DNA of 64,000 bases from Pseudomonas rubra (GTDB lineage: Bacteria > Pseudomonadota > Gammaproteobacteria > Pseudomonadales > Pseudomonadaceae): positions 62,001 through 126,000 of the forward strand of contig NZ_JAMDGZ010000012.1 in the NCBI RefSeq assembly GCF_028656935.1. The letters are read 5' to 3'. A program made the position numbers and the translations under genes. Of the stretch, positions 38,820 to 48,096 are shown piece by piece. The notes under the pieces are model-generated. The model was not told the DNA's origin, searched no databases, and saw only the letters and a list, made by a program, of their open reading frames with translations. How positions within the stretch are numbered: position 1 is the first letter of the stretch; each line of letters opens with the position of its first letter.

Positions 38820-39563
38820 ATGGCAAGCGTTAACGACACCACTGCCGGCGTAAGCCTGAACGACGTCATCAAGGCGTCGGGCAAGAAGAACAGCGAAACC
38901 ACCGCTAATAATGCCGCCGGTATCGCTGCGGCCACCAACAGCAAGACCGGCACCAACAAGCAGGCGCTGGGCAAGGACGCGTTCCTGCAGTTGCTGGTGA
39001 CCCAGATGAAGCACCAGAACCCGCTCGATCCGCAGGACAACAGCGAGTTCGTGGCGCAGCTGGCGCAGTTCAGCAGCCTGGAAGGCATCACCTCGCTCAA
39101 TGAATCGGTGACAGCGATTTCCGGCAACTACAAATCGTCGCAGGCGCTGCAGGCCTCTTCGCTGGTCGGTCGCTCGGTGATTGCCCAGACCGACAAGGCT
39201 GTGGTCGATACCACCAAGAGCTTCAATGGCTCGGTAGTGGTCCCTCAGGCGCTGAGCAACGCTACTGTCACCATTACCGACAAGGACGGCAAGGTGGTCA
39301 AGACCATCGACATGGGTGCACAGAAGGCCGGTAACGCTGCGTTCGTCTGGGACGGTACCAATGACAAGGGCGACAAGGTCGATCCGGGTACCTACACCTT
39401 CGCCGCCAAGACCACGATCGATGGCAAGAAGCTGGACATGTACACCATGCTGCCGGCCACCGTCAGCAGCGTCACCATCAGTCAGACTGGCGGCGAGATG
39501 ATGCTCAATCTCGCAGGCCTGGGCAGCATTGCCCTGTCCAAAGTCCAAACCATCGGTATATAG
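38820..39563 (+). CDS. flgD: FlgD, hook cap / hook assembly protein
   Basis: Scaffold that caps the growing hook and is discarded when HAP1 (FlgK) takes over. The protein is 247 residues. The conserved N-terminal block is LGKDAFLQLLVTQMKHQNPLDPQDNSEFVAQLAQFSSLEGITSLNESV. The C-terminal half has the FlgD Ig-like/Tudor domains (VTITDKDGKVVKTIDMGAQKAGNAAFVWDGTNDKGDKVDPGTYTF). It lies 15 bp after flgC. Confidence 0.95.
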   Translation: MASVNDTTAGVSLNDVIKASGKKNSETTANNAAGIAAATNSKTGTNKQALGKDAFLQLLVTQMKHQNPLDPQDNSEFVAQLAQFSSLEGITSLNESVTAISGNYKSSQALQASSLVGRSVIAQTDKAVVDTTKSFNGSVVVPQALSNATVTITDKDGKVVKTIDMGAQKAGNAAFVWDGTNDKGDKVDPGTYTFAAKTTIDGKKLDMYTMLPATVSSVTISQTGGEMMLNLAGLGSIALSKVQTIGI

Positions 39564-39593
39564 AGCCGGCTAACGCGGCACAAGGAGTGAAAG

Positions 39594-40919
39594 ATGTCAT
39601 TCAATATCGGCCTTAGCGGTCTCTATGCAGCCAACAAACAACTGGACGTGACCGGCAACAACATCGCCAACGTCGCGACCACCGGTTTCAAGTCGTCGCG
39701 CGCAGAATTCGCTGACGTCTACTCGGCCAACAAGCTGGGTGTTGGTTCCAGCAACATTGGTAACGGTGTGCGCCTGGCGGCGGTATCGCAGCAGTTCACC
39801 AACGGCGATATCAACAACACCGGCAACGTGCTGGACATGGGTATCCAGGGGCAGGGCTTCTTCGTCCTTAGCGACAACGGCGCGCTCAGCTATACCCGTG
39901 CCGGTGCCTTCCAGACCAACAAGGACAACTATGTCGTCACCGCCGATGGCCTGCGTCTGCGCGGCTATGGCGTGGACGCAAACGGCAAGGTCATCAATGG
40001 CGTGCTGACCGACCTGAAAATCGATACCTCGGCGCTGGCGCCCAAGAGCACCACCGCGATTGATCAGGGCCTGAACCTGAACTCGTCGGACAAGACCATT
40101 CCGGCGACCGTCACCTTCAGTCCGACTGACGAAAACAGCTGGAACAAGACCTTCGCCACCAAAATCTATGACAGCCAGGGTAATGAGCACGTCATGGATC
40201 AGTACTACGTCAAGACCGGGACCAATACCTGGAAGTCGTACACCCTGGTCGATGGTCGCAACCCGCTGAACCCGGCTCAGGAGCCGCCACAACCGCTGGT
40301 GGGCAACATCGAGTTCAACTCCGATGGCAGCGTCAAGACCATGACCGCTGGTGCGGCAGGTTCGGGTTACGAAGTGGTGAACAAGGTCTTCAAACTGACG
40401 GGCTGGGTGCCTGCGACCGTGACCAATCCGAACGCCACGCCGCCGGTCTGGGGTTCCAATGGTTCGGCCGCCAATGCCGGTGGCATTTCCATCGACATGA
40501 CTGCGACCACGTCCTACAACACCCCGACCACGCGCCTGTCGCAAAGCCAGGACGGTTACGCTACCGGTATCCTGTCGAACCTGAGCATCGACTCCAGTGG
40601 CGTAATGTTCGCAAGCTTCAGCAACCAGCAGTCTCGTGCCATCGGCCAGGTCGCGATCGCCAGCTTCGCCAACGAGCAAGGCCTGCAGCCAATGGGTGGT
40701 ACCCGCTGGACTGAAACCTACTCCTCGGGCATTCCGGGTATCGATGCGCCGAAGACTGGCACCCTGGGTTCTATCCAGTCCAACTCGCTGGAGGCGTCCA
40801 ACGTCAACCTGACCAATGAGCTGGTCGAGCTGATCAAGGCGCAGAGCAACTACCAGGCCAACGCCAAGACCATCTCGACCCAGAGCACCATCATGCAGAC
40901 CATCATTCAGATGACCTGA
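39594..40919 (+). CDS. flgE: FlgE, flagellar hook protein
   Basis: Hook subunit, 441 residues. The N-terminal FNIGLSGLYAANKQLDVTGNNIANVATTGFKSSRAEFADVY and C-terminal SLEASNVNLTNELVELIKAQSNYQANAKTISTQSTIMQTIIQM helices pack in the hook core. The middle contains the FlgE D2 region. GGAG lies 8 bp upstream of the ATG. Last classical gene of the flgBCDE operon. Confidence 0.96.
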   Translation: MSFNIGLSGLYAANKQLDVTGNNIANVATTGFKSSRAEFADVYSANKLGVGSSNIGNGVRLAAVSQQFTNGDINNTGNVLDMGIQGQGFFVLSDNGALSYTRAGAFQTNKDNYVVTADGLRLRGYGVDANGKVINGVLTDLKIDTSALAPKSTTAIDQGLNLNSSDKTIPATVTFSPTDENSWNKTFATKIYDSQGNEHVMDQYYVKTGTNTWKSYTLVDGRNPLNPAQEPPQPLVGNIEFNSDGSVKTMTAGAAGSGYEVVNKVFKLTGWVPATVTNPNATPPVWGSNGSAANAGGISIDMTATTSYNTPTTRLSQSQDGYATGILSNLSIDSSGVMFASFSNQQSRAIGQVAIASFANEQGLQPMGGTRWTETYSSGIPGIDAPKTGTLGSIQSNSLEASNVNLTNELVELIKAQSNYQANAKTISTQSTIMQTIIQMT

Positions 40920-40991
40920 TGCGGGTTTGAAGTAGTCGGTGTGAATAGGCCCCTTTCTCGGAAGGGGTCTTGCATTTCAGGGGTATCGATC

Positions 40992-41180
40992 ATGTTGCAA
41001 CGATTGCTGATGGCGCTGTTCGCCGTTTTGCTGGTGGGGCAGGTCTGGGCTGATGCCGCGCCCTGGTATCGCTGGGAAAGTCAGGTGAGCGGTCGCCTGG
41101 TGTGCGCGCAATTCTCACCGGGGGAGGGCTGGAGGCGTTTTGCCGGTCCTTTCAATAATGCCGCCTGCCGCGACTATTGA
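40992..41180 (+). CDS. Small exported hypothetical protein after flgE
   Basis: 62 residues with a clear signal peptide (MLQRLLMALFAVLLVGQVWADA) and a mature part of about 41 residues with two Cys (LVCAQFSPGEGW, NNAACRDY) that could form a disulfide in the periplasm. The start at 40992 was chosen because it begins the signal peptide; the longer frame from 40941 has no ribosome-binding site. It lies 72 bp after flgE in the same orientation, so it may be the last gene of the flgBCDE transcript. Function unknown. Confidence 0.65.
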   Translation: MLQRLLMALFAVLLVGQVWADAAPWYRWESQVSGRLVCAQFSPGEGWRRFAGPFNNAACRDY

Positions 41181-41200
41181 GCTTGCCGCTAGCGGCAAGC
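41181..41200. promoter_or_regulatory. Inverted repeat TTGCCG-N4-CGGCAA (copy 3, upstream of flgF)
   Basis: GCTTGCCGCTAGCGGCAAGC is a perfect 20-bp palindrome starting at the base after the upstream stop codon, about 118 bp upstream of the flgF sigma-54 -12 element. Confidence 0.6.
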
Positions 41201-41294
41201 CGGCGCCGTATTTTCGACGGCGTTTCTTTGGAGTGAGTGCTTTGGTGCGCCTCAAGCCCTTGTGAATCGGGGCTTTTCCGTCTTTTTTGAAAGT

Positions 41295-41310
41295 TGGTTT
41301 GAAACTTGCT
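41295..41310 (+). promoter_or_regulatory. Sigma-54-type promoter of flgFGHIJ
   Basis: TGGTTTGAAACTTGCT has exact GG-N10-GC spacing and the TTGCT -12 box; the -24 box is weaker (TGGTTT). A leader hairpin (GGCGAAC / GTTCGCC, 41330-41350) lies between it and flgF. Confidence 0.65.
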
Positions 41311-41369
41311 AAAGACACTGCAGAGCAGCGGCGAACGGCAAGTGTTCGCCAGCGCAGCGGAGGATGACT

Positions 41370-42110
41370 GTGGACAAGATGCTATACGTGGCCATGACCG
41401 GCGCCAGCCAGAACGCGCTGGCGCAGAAGGCCCATGCCAACAACCTGGCGAACATTTCCACCAGCGGGTTTCAGCGCGACCTGGAGCAGGCACGTTCGAT
41501 GCCGGTGTTCGGTGACAGCTTTCCGGCGCGGGCCTACGCCATGACCGAGCGCCCGGCCACCGATTTCAGCCCGGGTTCGATGCAGGAAACCGGTCGTGAC
41601 CTGGACATCGCCATCGGTGGTGACGGCTTCATTGCCGTACAGACCCCGGATGGCGGCGAAGCCTATGTGCGTACCGCCAGCCTGAATATTGACGGCCTGG
41701 GTGTGCTGCGTGCCGGCAACGGCATGCCGGTGATGGGCAATGGTGGGCCGATTGCCGTGCCGCCAGAGCAGAAGGTCGAGATCGGCCAGGACGGCACCAT
41801 CAGCATTCGCGCCATGGGCGAGGGGCCGCGGGTGATGGCCGAAGTTGACCGCATCAAGCTGGTCAATCCGGACCTCAAGACCATGACCAAGGGCCTGGAC
41901 GGCATGATCCACACCAAGGACGGTCAGCCCGCCGTGGCTGATGCCAACGTTCAGGTGGTTTCCGGTTTCCTGGAGTCGAGCAACGTCAACGCGGTCGAGG
42001 AAATGACCTCGGTGCTGGCGCTGTCCCGTCAATTCGAATTGCACATCAAAATGATGACCACGGCCAAGGAAGGCGACGAAGCCATGGCTCGGGTTTTGCA
42101 AATCGGCTAA
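41370..42110 (+). CDS. flgF: FlgF, flagellar rod protein
   Basis: 246-residue proximal rod protein. It has N-terminal MLYVAMTGASQNALAQKAHANNLANISTSGFQRDLEQARSM and C-terminal GFLESSNVNAVEEMTSVLALSRQFELHIKMMTTAKEGDEAMARVLQIG motifs. The start is taken as GTG at 41370, 7 bp after GCGGAGG, and gives the usual DKMLYVAMTGA N-terminus; the ATG at 41364 lies too close to the ribosome-binding site. First gene of the flgFGHIJ operon. Confidence 0.92.
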   Translation: MDKMLYVAMTGASQNALAQKAHANNLANISTSGFQRDLEQARSMPVFGDSFPARAYAMTERPATDFSPGSMQETGRDLDIAIGGDGFIAVQTPDGGEAYVRTASLNIDGLGVLRAGNGMPVMGNGGPIAVPPEQKVEIGQDGTISIRAMGEGPRVMAEVDRIKLVNPDLKTMTKGLDGMIHTKDGQPAVADANVQVVSGFLESSNVNAVEEMTSVLALSRQFELHIKMMTTAKEGDEAMARVLQIG

Positions 42111-42155
42111 TTACACAGACGTAGCGCCGTAAAACAGGCGCGCGAGGAGAACAGC

Positions 42156-42941
42156 ATGCTTCCGGCTCTTTGGGTCAGTAAAACCGGTTTGTCCGCCCAG
42201 GACACCAACCTGACGACCATTTCCAACAACCTGGCCAACGTATCGACCACCGGCTTCAAGCGCGATCGCGCCGAATTCCAGGACCTGCTCTACCAGATCA
42301 AGCGTCAGCCAGGCGCCCAGTCGACACAGGACAGCGAACTGCCGTCGGGTCTGCAAGTGGGTACCGGTGTGCGTATTGTCGGCACCCAGAAAAACTTCAG
42401 TACCGGTAGCCTGCAGACCACCGATAACCCGCTGGACATGGCGGTCAACGGCCGTGGTTTCTTCCAGATCCTGCAGCCCGATGGCACCGTCTCCTACTCC
42501 CGTGACGGTACCTTCCACCTGAACTCCGATGGCCAGATCGTCACCGCCAACGGGTTTGCCCTGGAGCCTGCGATCGTCGTGCCGCCAGAGGCGAAGACCT
42601 TCACCGTTGGCCAGGACGGCACCGTGTCGATCACCACTGCCGGTAACCCGGCTGCGCAGGTCATCGGCAACATCCAGACCGCCGACTTCATCAACCCGGC
42701 CGGCCTGCAGGCCATGGGCAGCAACCTGTTCCTGGAAACCGCCGCCAGCGGCGCGCCGCAAATCGGTACCCCGGGCCTCAACGGTTTTGGTGTGATGCAG
42801 CAGCAGACCCTGGAAAATTCCAACGTCAGCACCGTGGAAGAGCTGGTCAACATGATCACTACCCAGCGTGCCTATGAAATGAATTCCAAGGTCATTTCCA
42901 CTGCCGACCAGATGCTCTCGTTCGTTACCCAGAACCTGTAA
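42156..42941 (+). CDS. flgG: FlgG, flagellar distal rod protein
   Basis: 261 residues. The conserved N-terminal part is ALWVSKTGLSAQDTNLTTISNNLANVSTTGFKRDRAEFQDLLYQ and the C-terminal part is QTLENSNVSTVEELVNMITTQRAYEMNSKVISTADQMLSFVTQNL, typical of distal rod proteins. GCGAGGAG precedes the ATG by about 6 bp. It forms the drive shaft through the P and L rings. Confidence 0.97.
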   Translation: MLPALWVSKTGLSAQDTNLTTISNNLANVSTTGFKRDRAEFQDLLYQIKRQPGAQSTQDSELPSGLQVGTGVRIVGTQKNFSTGSLQTTDNPLDMAVNGRGFFQILQPDGTVSYSRDGTFHLNSDGQIVTANGFALEPAIVVPPEAKTFTVGQDGTVSITTAGNPAAQVIGNIQTADFINPAGLQAMGSNLFLETAASGAPQIGTPGLNGFGVMQQQTLENSNVSTVEELVNMITTQRAYEMNSKVISTADQMLSFVTQNL

Positions 42942-42995
42942 GTAAAGTCTTCGAGGTCGCTTGAACGGCGCCTGTTTCACCGTGAGGTCAGAGTC

Positions 42996-43691
42996 ATGAG
43001 TCGTGTGTTATCCGTACTTGCCCTGAGTGGGATCGCCTTGTTGGCCGGTTGCGTCGCGCCGACGCCCAAGCCCAACGATCCCTACTACGCGCCGGTATTG
43101 CCGCGAACGCCCTTGCCGGCGGCGGCCAACAACGGCTCGATCTACCAGGCCGGTTTCGATCAGAACCTGTACAGCGACCGCAAGGCTTTCCGGGTCGGTG
43201 ACATCATCACCATCACCCTCAACGAGCGCACTCAGGCGAGCAAGAACGCCAACTCGCAGATCGCCAAGAACAGCAAGGCCGAACTTGGCCTGACTTCACT
43301 GTTCGGCAGTAGCGTGACCACCAACAACCCGTTTGGTGATGGCGACTTGAGCCTCAGTGCCGGCTACAACGGTGATCGTGCCACCAAAGGCGACAGCAAG
43401 GCGGCTCAGGGCAACACCCTGACAGGTTCGATCACCGTGACGGTGGCCGACGTGTTGCCCAATGGCATCATTGCCGTGCGTGGCGAGAAATGGCTGACCC
43501 TCAATACCGGCGATGAACTGGTGCGAATTGCCGGGATGATCCGTGCCGATGACATCGCCACCGACAACACCGTGCCTTCTACCCGTGTTGCCGATGCACG
43601 CATCACCTATTCGGGTACCGGCTCGTTCGCCGATGCCAGTCAGCCGGGTTGGCTTGACCGGTTCTTCATCAGCCCGCTTTGGCCTTTCTAG
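42996..43691 (+). CDS. flgH: FlgH, flagellar L-ring lipoprotein
   Basis: Outer-membrane ring protein, 231 residues, made as a lipoprotein: [19 protein letters not shown] with lipobox LLAGC and acylated C19. The FlgH body contains the conserved [29 protein letters not shown] and [35 protein letters not shown], and ends [23 protein letters not shown]. It lies between flgG and flgI. Confidence 0.97.
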   Translation: MSRVLSVLALSGIALLAGCVAPTPKPNDPYYAPVLPRTPLPAAANNGSIYQAGFDQNLYSDRKAFRVGDIITITLNERTQASKNANSQIAKNSKAELGLTSLFGSSVTTNNPFGDGDLSLSAGYNGDRATKGDSKAAQGNTLTGSITVTVADVLPNGIIAVRGEKWLTLNTGDELVRIAGMIRADDIATDNTVPSTRVADARITYSGTGSFADASQPGWLDRFFISPLWPF

Positions 43692-43703
43692 GTTCGGATG
43701 ACC

Positions 43704-44813
43704 ATGTTCAACTTCAAGCAGCTGATTGCCGCTACGATTCTGCTGTCCACTGCGTTCGCCGTGCAGGCCGAGCGTCTGAAGGACATCGCCAGTATTTCCG
43801 GCGTGCGTACCAACCAGCTGATCGGCTATGGCCTGGTGGTGGGGCTCAACGGTACGGGTGACCAGACCACCCAGACACCGTTCACCCTGCAGACCTTCAA
43901 CAATATGCTCTCGCAGTTCGGCATCAAGGTGCCACCGGGGTCGGGCAACGTACAGCTCAAGAACGTCGCTGCGGTGTCGGTGCACGCCGACCTGCCAGCG
44001 TTCGCCAAGCCGGGCCAGGTGGTGGACATCACCGTCTCCTCGATCGGTAACTCCAAGAGCCTGCGTGGCGGTAGCCTGCTGATGACCCCGCTCAAGGGTA
44101 TCGACGGCAACGTCTATGCCATTGCCCAGGGCAACCTGGTGGTGGGCGGCTTCGATGCCGAGGGTCGCGATGGTTCGAAGATCACCGTCAACGTACCGTC
44201 GGCCGGTCGCATCCCTGGTGGTGCTTCGGTCGAGCGCTCCGTGCCCAGCGGTTTCAATCAGGGCAACAGCCTGACCCTGAACCTCAATCGCCCGGACTTC
44301 ACCACCGCCAAGCGCGTCGTCGATAAAGTCAACGAACTGCTCGGTCCTGGTGTTGCCCAGGCCCTGGATGGTGGCTCGGTGCGGGTTACCGCGCCGCTCG
44401 ATCCAAGCCAGCGGGTCGACTACCTGTCGATTCTCGAGAACCTCGAAATCGATCCGGGCCAGGCGGTGGCCAAGGTCATCATCAACTCGCGCACCGGTAC
44501 CATTGTGATCGGCCAGAACGTCAAGGTGTCGCCAGCGGCGGTCACCCACGGCAGCCTGACCGTGACCATTACCGAAGACCCGATCGTCAGCCAGCCGGGG
44601 CCATTCTCCAATGGTGAGACCGCAGTGGTGCCGCGTTCGCGGGTCAATGCCGAGCAGGAAGCCAAGCCGATGTTCAAGTTCGGCCCGGGTACTACCCTGG
44701 ATGAAATCGTCCGGGCGGTGAACCAGGTGGGCGCAGCGCCCGGCGACCTGATGGCAATCCTCGAAGCCCTGAAACAGGCCGGCGCCTTGCAAGCCGACCT
44801 GATCGTGATCTGA
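43704..44813 (+). CDS. flgI: FlgI, flagellar P-ring protein
   Basis: Periplasmic ring protein, 369 residues, with a Sec signal peptide ([26 protein letters not shown]). Conserved blocks include [57 protein letters not shown] and [26 protein letters not shown]. The start is MFNFK at 43704; an ATG two codons upstream (43698) cannot be excluded. It is followed 11 bp later by flgJ. Confidence 0.96.
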   Translation: MFNFKQLIAATILLSTAFAVQAERLKDIASISGVRTNQLIGYGLVVGLNGTGDQTTQTPFTLQTFNNMLSQFGIKVPPGSGNVQLKNVAAVSVHADLPAFAKPGQVVDITVSSIGNSKSLRGGSLLMTPLKGIDGNVYAIAQGNLVVGGFDAEGRDGSKITVNVPSAGRIPGGASVERSVPSGFNQGNSLTLNLNRPDFTTAKRVVDKVNELLGPGVAQALDGGSVRVTAPLDPSQRVDYLSILENLEIDPGQAVAKVIINSRTGTIVIGQNVKVSPAAVTHGSLTVTITEDPIVSQPGPFSNGETAVVPRSRVNAEQEAKPMFKFGPGTTLDEIVRAVNQVGAAPGDLMAILEALKQAGALQADLIVI

Positions 44814-44824
44814 GGGGGCTGGCC

Positions 44825-46024
44825 ATGGATATGCCGAAAAGTGCATTCAATGCCGCCGACACGGGCGCCTATACCGACCTCAATCGCCTGAACTCGCTGA
44901 AGGTCGGTGATCGCGACAGCGATGCCAACCTGCGCAAGGTGGCCCAGGAATTCGAGTCGCTGTTCCTCAACGAAATGCTCAAGTCGATGCGCTCGGCCAC
45001 TGATGTATTAGCCAAGGACAACCCGCTCAACACCGAGACCACCAAGCAGTACCAGCAGATGTACGACCAGCAACTGGCGGTGAGCATGTCCCGCGAAGGT
45101 GGCGGTATCGGCCTGCAGGAGGTGCTGATGCGTCAGCTGTCCAAGCAGAAGGCCAGCGCTGCGACGAACAACAGTCCGTTCCCGCGGGTGGATGTCGAGC
45201 AGCGTCCGTTGTGGGCGGCCAAGGTTGCCGAGCCTGTGCGCAGTGAAGAAACCGCCAGCACCCGCAATGACATGGCGGAGCTCAATTCACGCCGCCTGGC
45301 GCTGCCGGGCAAGCTCACCGATCGCCTGCTGGCAGGCATCGTGCCGTCGGCCGGCGCCGCCCCGGCCACCACCAATGCCGCGGCCATACCACAGCGCACC
45401 ACGGCCATGACCGATGCCGTGGTCAAGGGCGACTGGCAGTCGGCGCAAAGCTTCGCAGCGCCAGGTTCGATGCGCATCTATGGCCGCGCCGTGGCGCAGC
45501 CGCCGCTGGCACCGGCCAAGCGGGCGTTCGGTAATTCCGATGAGTTCGTCGCCACCATGCTGCCAATGGCTGAGCAGGCCGCCAAGCGCATCGGTATCGA
45601 TCCGCGTTACCTGGTGGCCCAGGCGGCGCTGGAAACCGGCTGGGGCAAGTCGGTCATGCGTCAGGCTGATGGCAGCAGCAGCCACAACCTGTTCGGCATC
45701 AAGGCCACCGGCAACTGGCAGGGTGGCCAGGCGCGGGCGATCACCAGCGAGTTCCGTGACGGCCAGTTCGTCAAGGAGACGGCGGCGTTCCGCTCCTACG
45801 ACTCCTATCAGGACAGTTTCCACGACCTGGTCAGCCTGCTGCAGAACAACGCCCGCTATAAAGAAGCGGTCAAGTCTGCCGATAAACCGGAACAGTTTGT
45901 ACGCGAGTTGCAGAAAGCCGGTTACGCAACCGACCCGGACTACGCGAGCAAGATTTCGCAGATCGCCAAGCAGATGAAATCGTACGAAAGCTACGCAGCG
46001 ATTGGCACTACAACGAAACTATAA
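44825..46024 (+). CDS. flgJ: FlgJ, rod cap with peptidoglycan hydrolase domain
   Basis: Bifunctional 399-residue protein. The N-terminal rod-binding domain (about 30-110: LRKVAQEFESLFLNEMLKSMRSA) caps the rod. A variable linker (110-225) follows. The C-terminal glucosaminidase domain (about 235-395) opens the cell wall: FVATMLPMAEQAAKRIGIDPRYLVAQAALETGWGKSVMR with the putative catalytic Glu E270, then HNLFGIKATGNW. The C-terminus AGYATDPDYASKISQIAKQM is typical of the domain. Confidence 0.95.
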   Translation: MDMPKSAFNAADTGAYTDLNRLNSLKVGDRDSDANLRKVAQEFESLFLNEMLKSMRSATDVLAKDNPLNTETTKQYQQMYDQQLAVSMSREGGGIGLQEVLMRQLSKQKASAATNNSPFPRVDVEQRPLWAAKVAEPVRSEETASTRNDMAELNSRRLALPGKLTDRLLAGIVPSAGAAPATTNAAAIPQRTTAMTDAVVKGDWQSAQSFAAPGSMRIYGRAVAQPPLAPAKRAFGNSDEFVATMLPMAEQAAKRIGIDPRYLVAQAALETGWGKSVMRQADGSSSHNLFGIKATGNWQGGQARAITSEFRDGQFVKETAAFRSYDSYQDSFHDLVSLLQNNARYKEAVKSADKPEQFVRELQKAGYATDPDYASKISQIAKQMKSYESYAAIGTTTKL

Positions 46025-46034
46025 GGTTTGAACC

Positions 46035-48083
46035 ATGGCGAGTTTGATCAACATCGGGATGTCGGGCATCAACGCCAACCAGGCGGGCCTGCACACCACG
46101 GGTAACAACATTGCCAATGCCGATGTTGCCGGTTATTCGCGCCAGCAGAACGTGCAGCGGTCCAACGGTGCCCAGCAGGTGGGCAACGTCTTCATTGGTA
46201 CCGGCACGACCCTGTCCGATGTACGTCGGGTGTACAACAGCTACCTTGAAAACCAACTGCGCACCACCACCTCGTTGAGCAGCGATGCCGCCTCGTACCT
46301 GAAGCAGGTCGGGCCGGTCGACGAGCTGTTGTCCGGTGCCGATACGGGCATCACCGGCGCGCTGAAGAGTTTCTTCAGTGCTCTGCAGAGCTCTGCGGCC
46401 AAGCCTAATGAAGATGCTTCGCGTCAGTTGCTGCTGACCAGTGCGCAATCGCTGAGCAAGCGTTTCAATACCATCGCCAACCAGCTCAACGAGCAGAACC
46501 GCAACATCAATGGCAACCTCGCTTCCATGGCCGATCAGGTCAACAAGCTGACGGCGACCATTGCTCAGTACAACGACCAGATCTCCAGGGTAGCGGTGGT
46601 GCAGGGCTCCCCGAACGACCTGCTCGATCAACGCAACGAAGCCGTGCGCCAGCTTTCCGAGCTGGTCGGTACCCAGGTGGTCGAGCGCGAAGGCAACATC
46701 GACATCTATCTGGAAAACGGCCAGCCGCTGGTGTTGGGCAAGACCACCAACAACCTTGAGACTGCACCGAGCAAGACCGACCCGACTCGCTTCGTCGTCC
46801 AGCTCAATCGTGGCAGCACCACTATGGACGTCACCTCCAGCCTCAAGGGCGGCGAGATCGGCGGCCTGTTGCGTTATCGCAGCGAAGTGCTGGACCCGTC
46901 GCTGAACGAGCTGGGGCGTGTGGCCCTGGTCATGGCCGACCGCATCAACAGCCAGCTGGCCCAGGGTATCGACAAGAACGGCGAGTTCGGCGCGGCCTTG
47001 TTCAACAACATCAACAGCCCCGAGCTGATCAGCCAGCGCAGCATTGCCCAGGCGGGCAACAGCGTAGGCTCCGGCAACCTTGATGTGACTATCAAGGACA
47101 CCGGCAAGCTGAGCATCAGTGACTACCAGGTAACCTTCACCAGTGCCACCGGCTACAGCGTCAAGAAGCTGCCGGAAGGTAACACCATCGGCTCGTACAA
47201 TCTCAACGACGATCCGGCACCGGTCATCGACGGCTTCAGCCTCAACCTCAAAGGCGGTGCGGTACAGGCGGGTGACACCTTCAAAATCACCCCGACCCGC
47301 AATGCCGCGACCAACCTGGACACCGTCCTCACCGACCCCAAGCGCCTGGCGATGGCCTCGCCGCTGACCTCCACCAGCGGTTCGGGCAACGAGGGCACCG
47401 GCATCATCGGTCAACCTAACCTGACCTCGACCCTGGATATCTACGATCCGGTCCAGCGTCTTGACCTGCAGAACGGTCTGAAGTATTCGACCCCGGTCAA
47501 ACTGGTATTCGGTGACGAAAAGGTCACCCCGCAAACCTACAAGTTGCTCGACGCCAAGGGTGATCCGCTGGGCAGTGGCACGATCATTCCGGGCCAGGAA
47601 AACAAGTTGCAGTTCTCGGTGCCGATGGTCAATGCCGCCGGCGCGCCGATCAACGACGCCAACGGCAATCAGAAATCCTTCACCTTCGAGATGAGCGTGT
47701 CCGGTGCGCCGAAGAAAGGTGACAACTACGTCATCGGCATGACCGGCTCGGGCTCGGACAACAATCGCAATGGTCAGGCGGTAATCGACCTGCAGACCAA
47801 GGGCACCGTCGAAGTTGGCGCCAATGGCAAAGGCATCAGCCTCACCGACGCTTACGGCAAACTGGTGGAAAACGTCGGCGGCAAGACCGCGCAGGCGAAG
47901 ATGGACGTTGACTCCACAGGTGCGCTGCATACCGCGGCCAAAACTTCGCGCGATTCGTTGTCGGGCGTTCTGCTCGATGAAGAAGCCAGCAACCTGATCA
48001 AATACCAGCAGTACTACACGGCCTCGTCGCAGATCATCAAGGCGGCACAGGAAATCTTCTCCACGCTGATCAATGCCCTTTAA
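46035..48083 (+). CDS. flgK: FlgK, hook-filament junction protein HAP1
   Basis: 682-residue hook-associated protein. The N-terminal LINIGMSGINANQAGLHTTGNNIANADVAGYSRQQNVQ is the axial-family motif. The C-terminal SRDSLSGVLLDEEASNLIKYQQYYTASSQIIKAAQEIFSTLINAL is diagnostic. It is longer than enteric FlgK because of a large central domain. It lies 10 bp after flgJ and is cotranscribed with flgL; FlgN is its chaperone. Confidence 0.96.
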   Translation: MASLINIGMSGINANQAGLHTTGNNIANADVAGYSRQQNVQRSNGAQQVGNVFIGTGTTLSDVRRVYNSYLENQLRTTTSLSSDAASYLKQVGPVDELLSGADTGITGALKSFFSALQSSAAKPNEDASRQLLLTSAQSLSKRFNTIANQLNEQNRNINGNLASMADQVNKLTATIAQYNDQISRVAVVQGSPNDLLDQRNEAVRQLSELVGTQVVEREGNIDIYLENGQPLVLGKTTNNLETAPSKTDPTRFVVQLNRGSTTMDVTSSLKGGEIGGLLRYRSEVLDPSLNELGRVALVMADRINSQLAQGIDKNGEFGAALFNNINSPELISQRSIAQAGNSVGSGNLDVTIKDTGKLSISDYQVTFTSATGYSVKKLPEGNTIGSYNLNDDPAPVIDGFSLNLKGGAVQAGDTFKITPTRNAATNLDTVLTDPKRLAMASPLTSTSGSGNEGTGIIGQPNLTSTLDIYDPVQRLDLQNGLKYSTPVKLVFGDEKVTPQTYKLLDAKGDPLGSGTIIPGQENKLQFSVPMVNAAGAPINDANGNQKSFTFEMSVSGAPKKGDNYVIGMTGSGSDNNRNGQAVIDLQTKGTVEVGANGKGISLTDAYGKLVENVGGKTAQAKMDVDSTGALHTAAKTSRDSLSGVLLDEEASNLIKYQQYYTASSQIIKAAQEIFSTLINAL

Positions 48084-48096
48084 GGAGTGGTAGACC

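Noticed and set aside
46008..47930. 640-codon open frame antisense to flgK (and similar long antisense frames at 38088-39548, 43296-44846, 53940-55409)
   Set aside because: Each lies wholly opposite well-supported flagellar or glycosyltransferase genes with conserved motifs. Long antisense frames are expected at this GC content.
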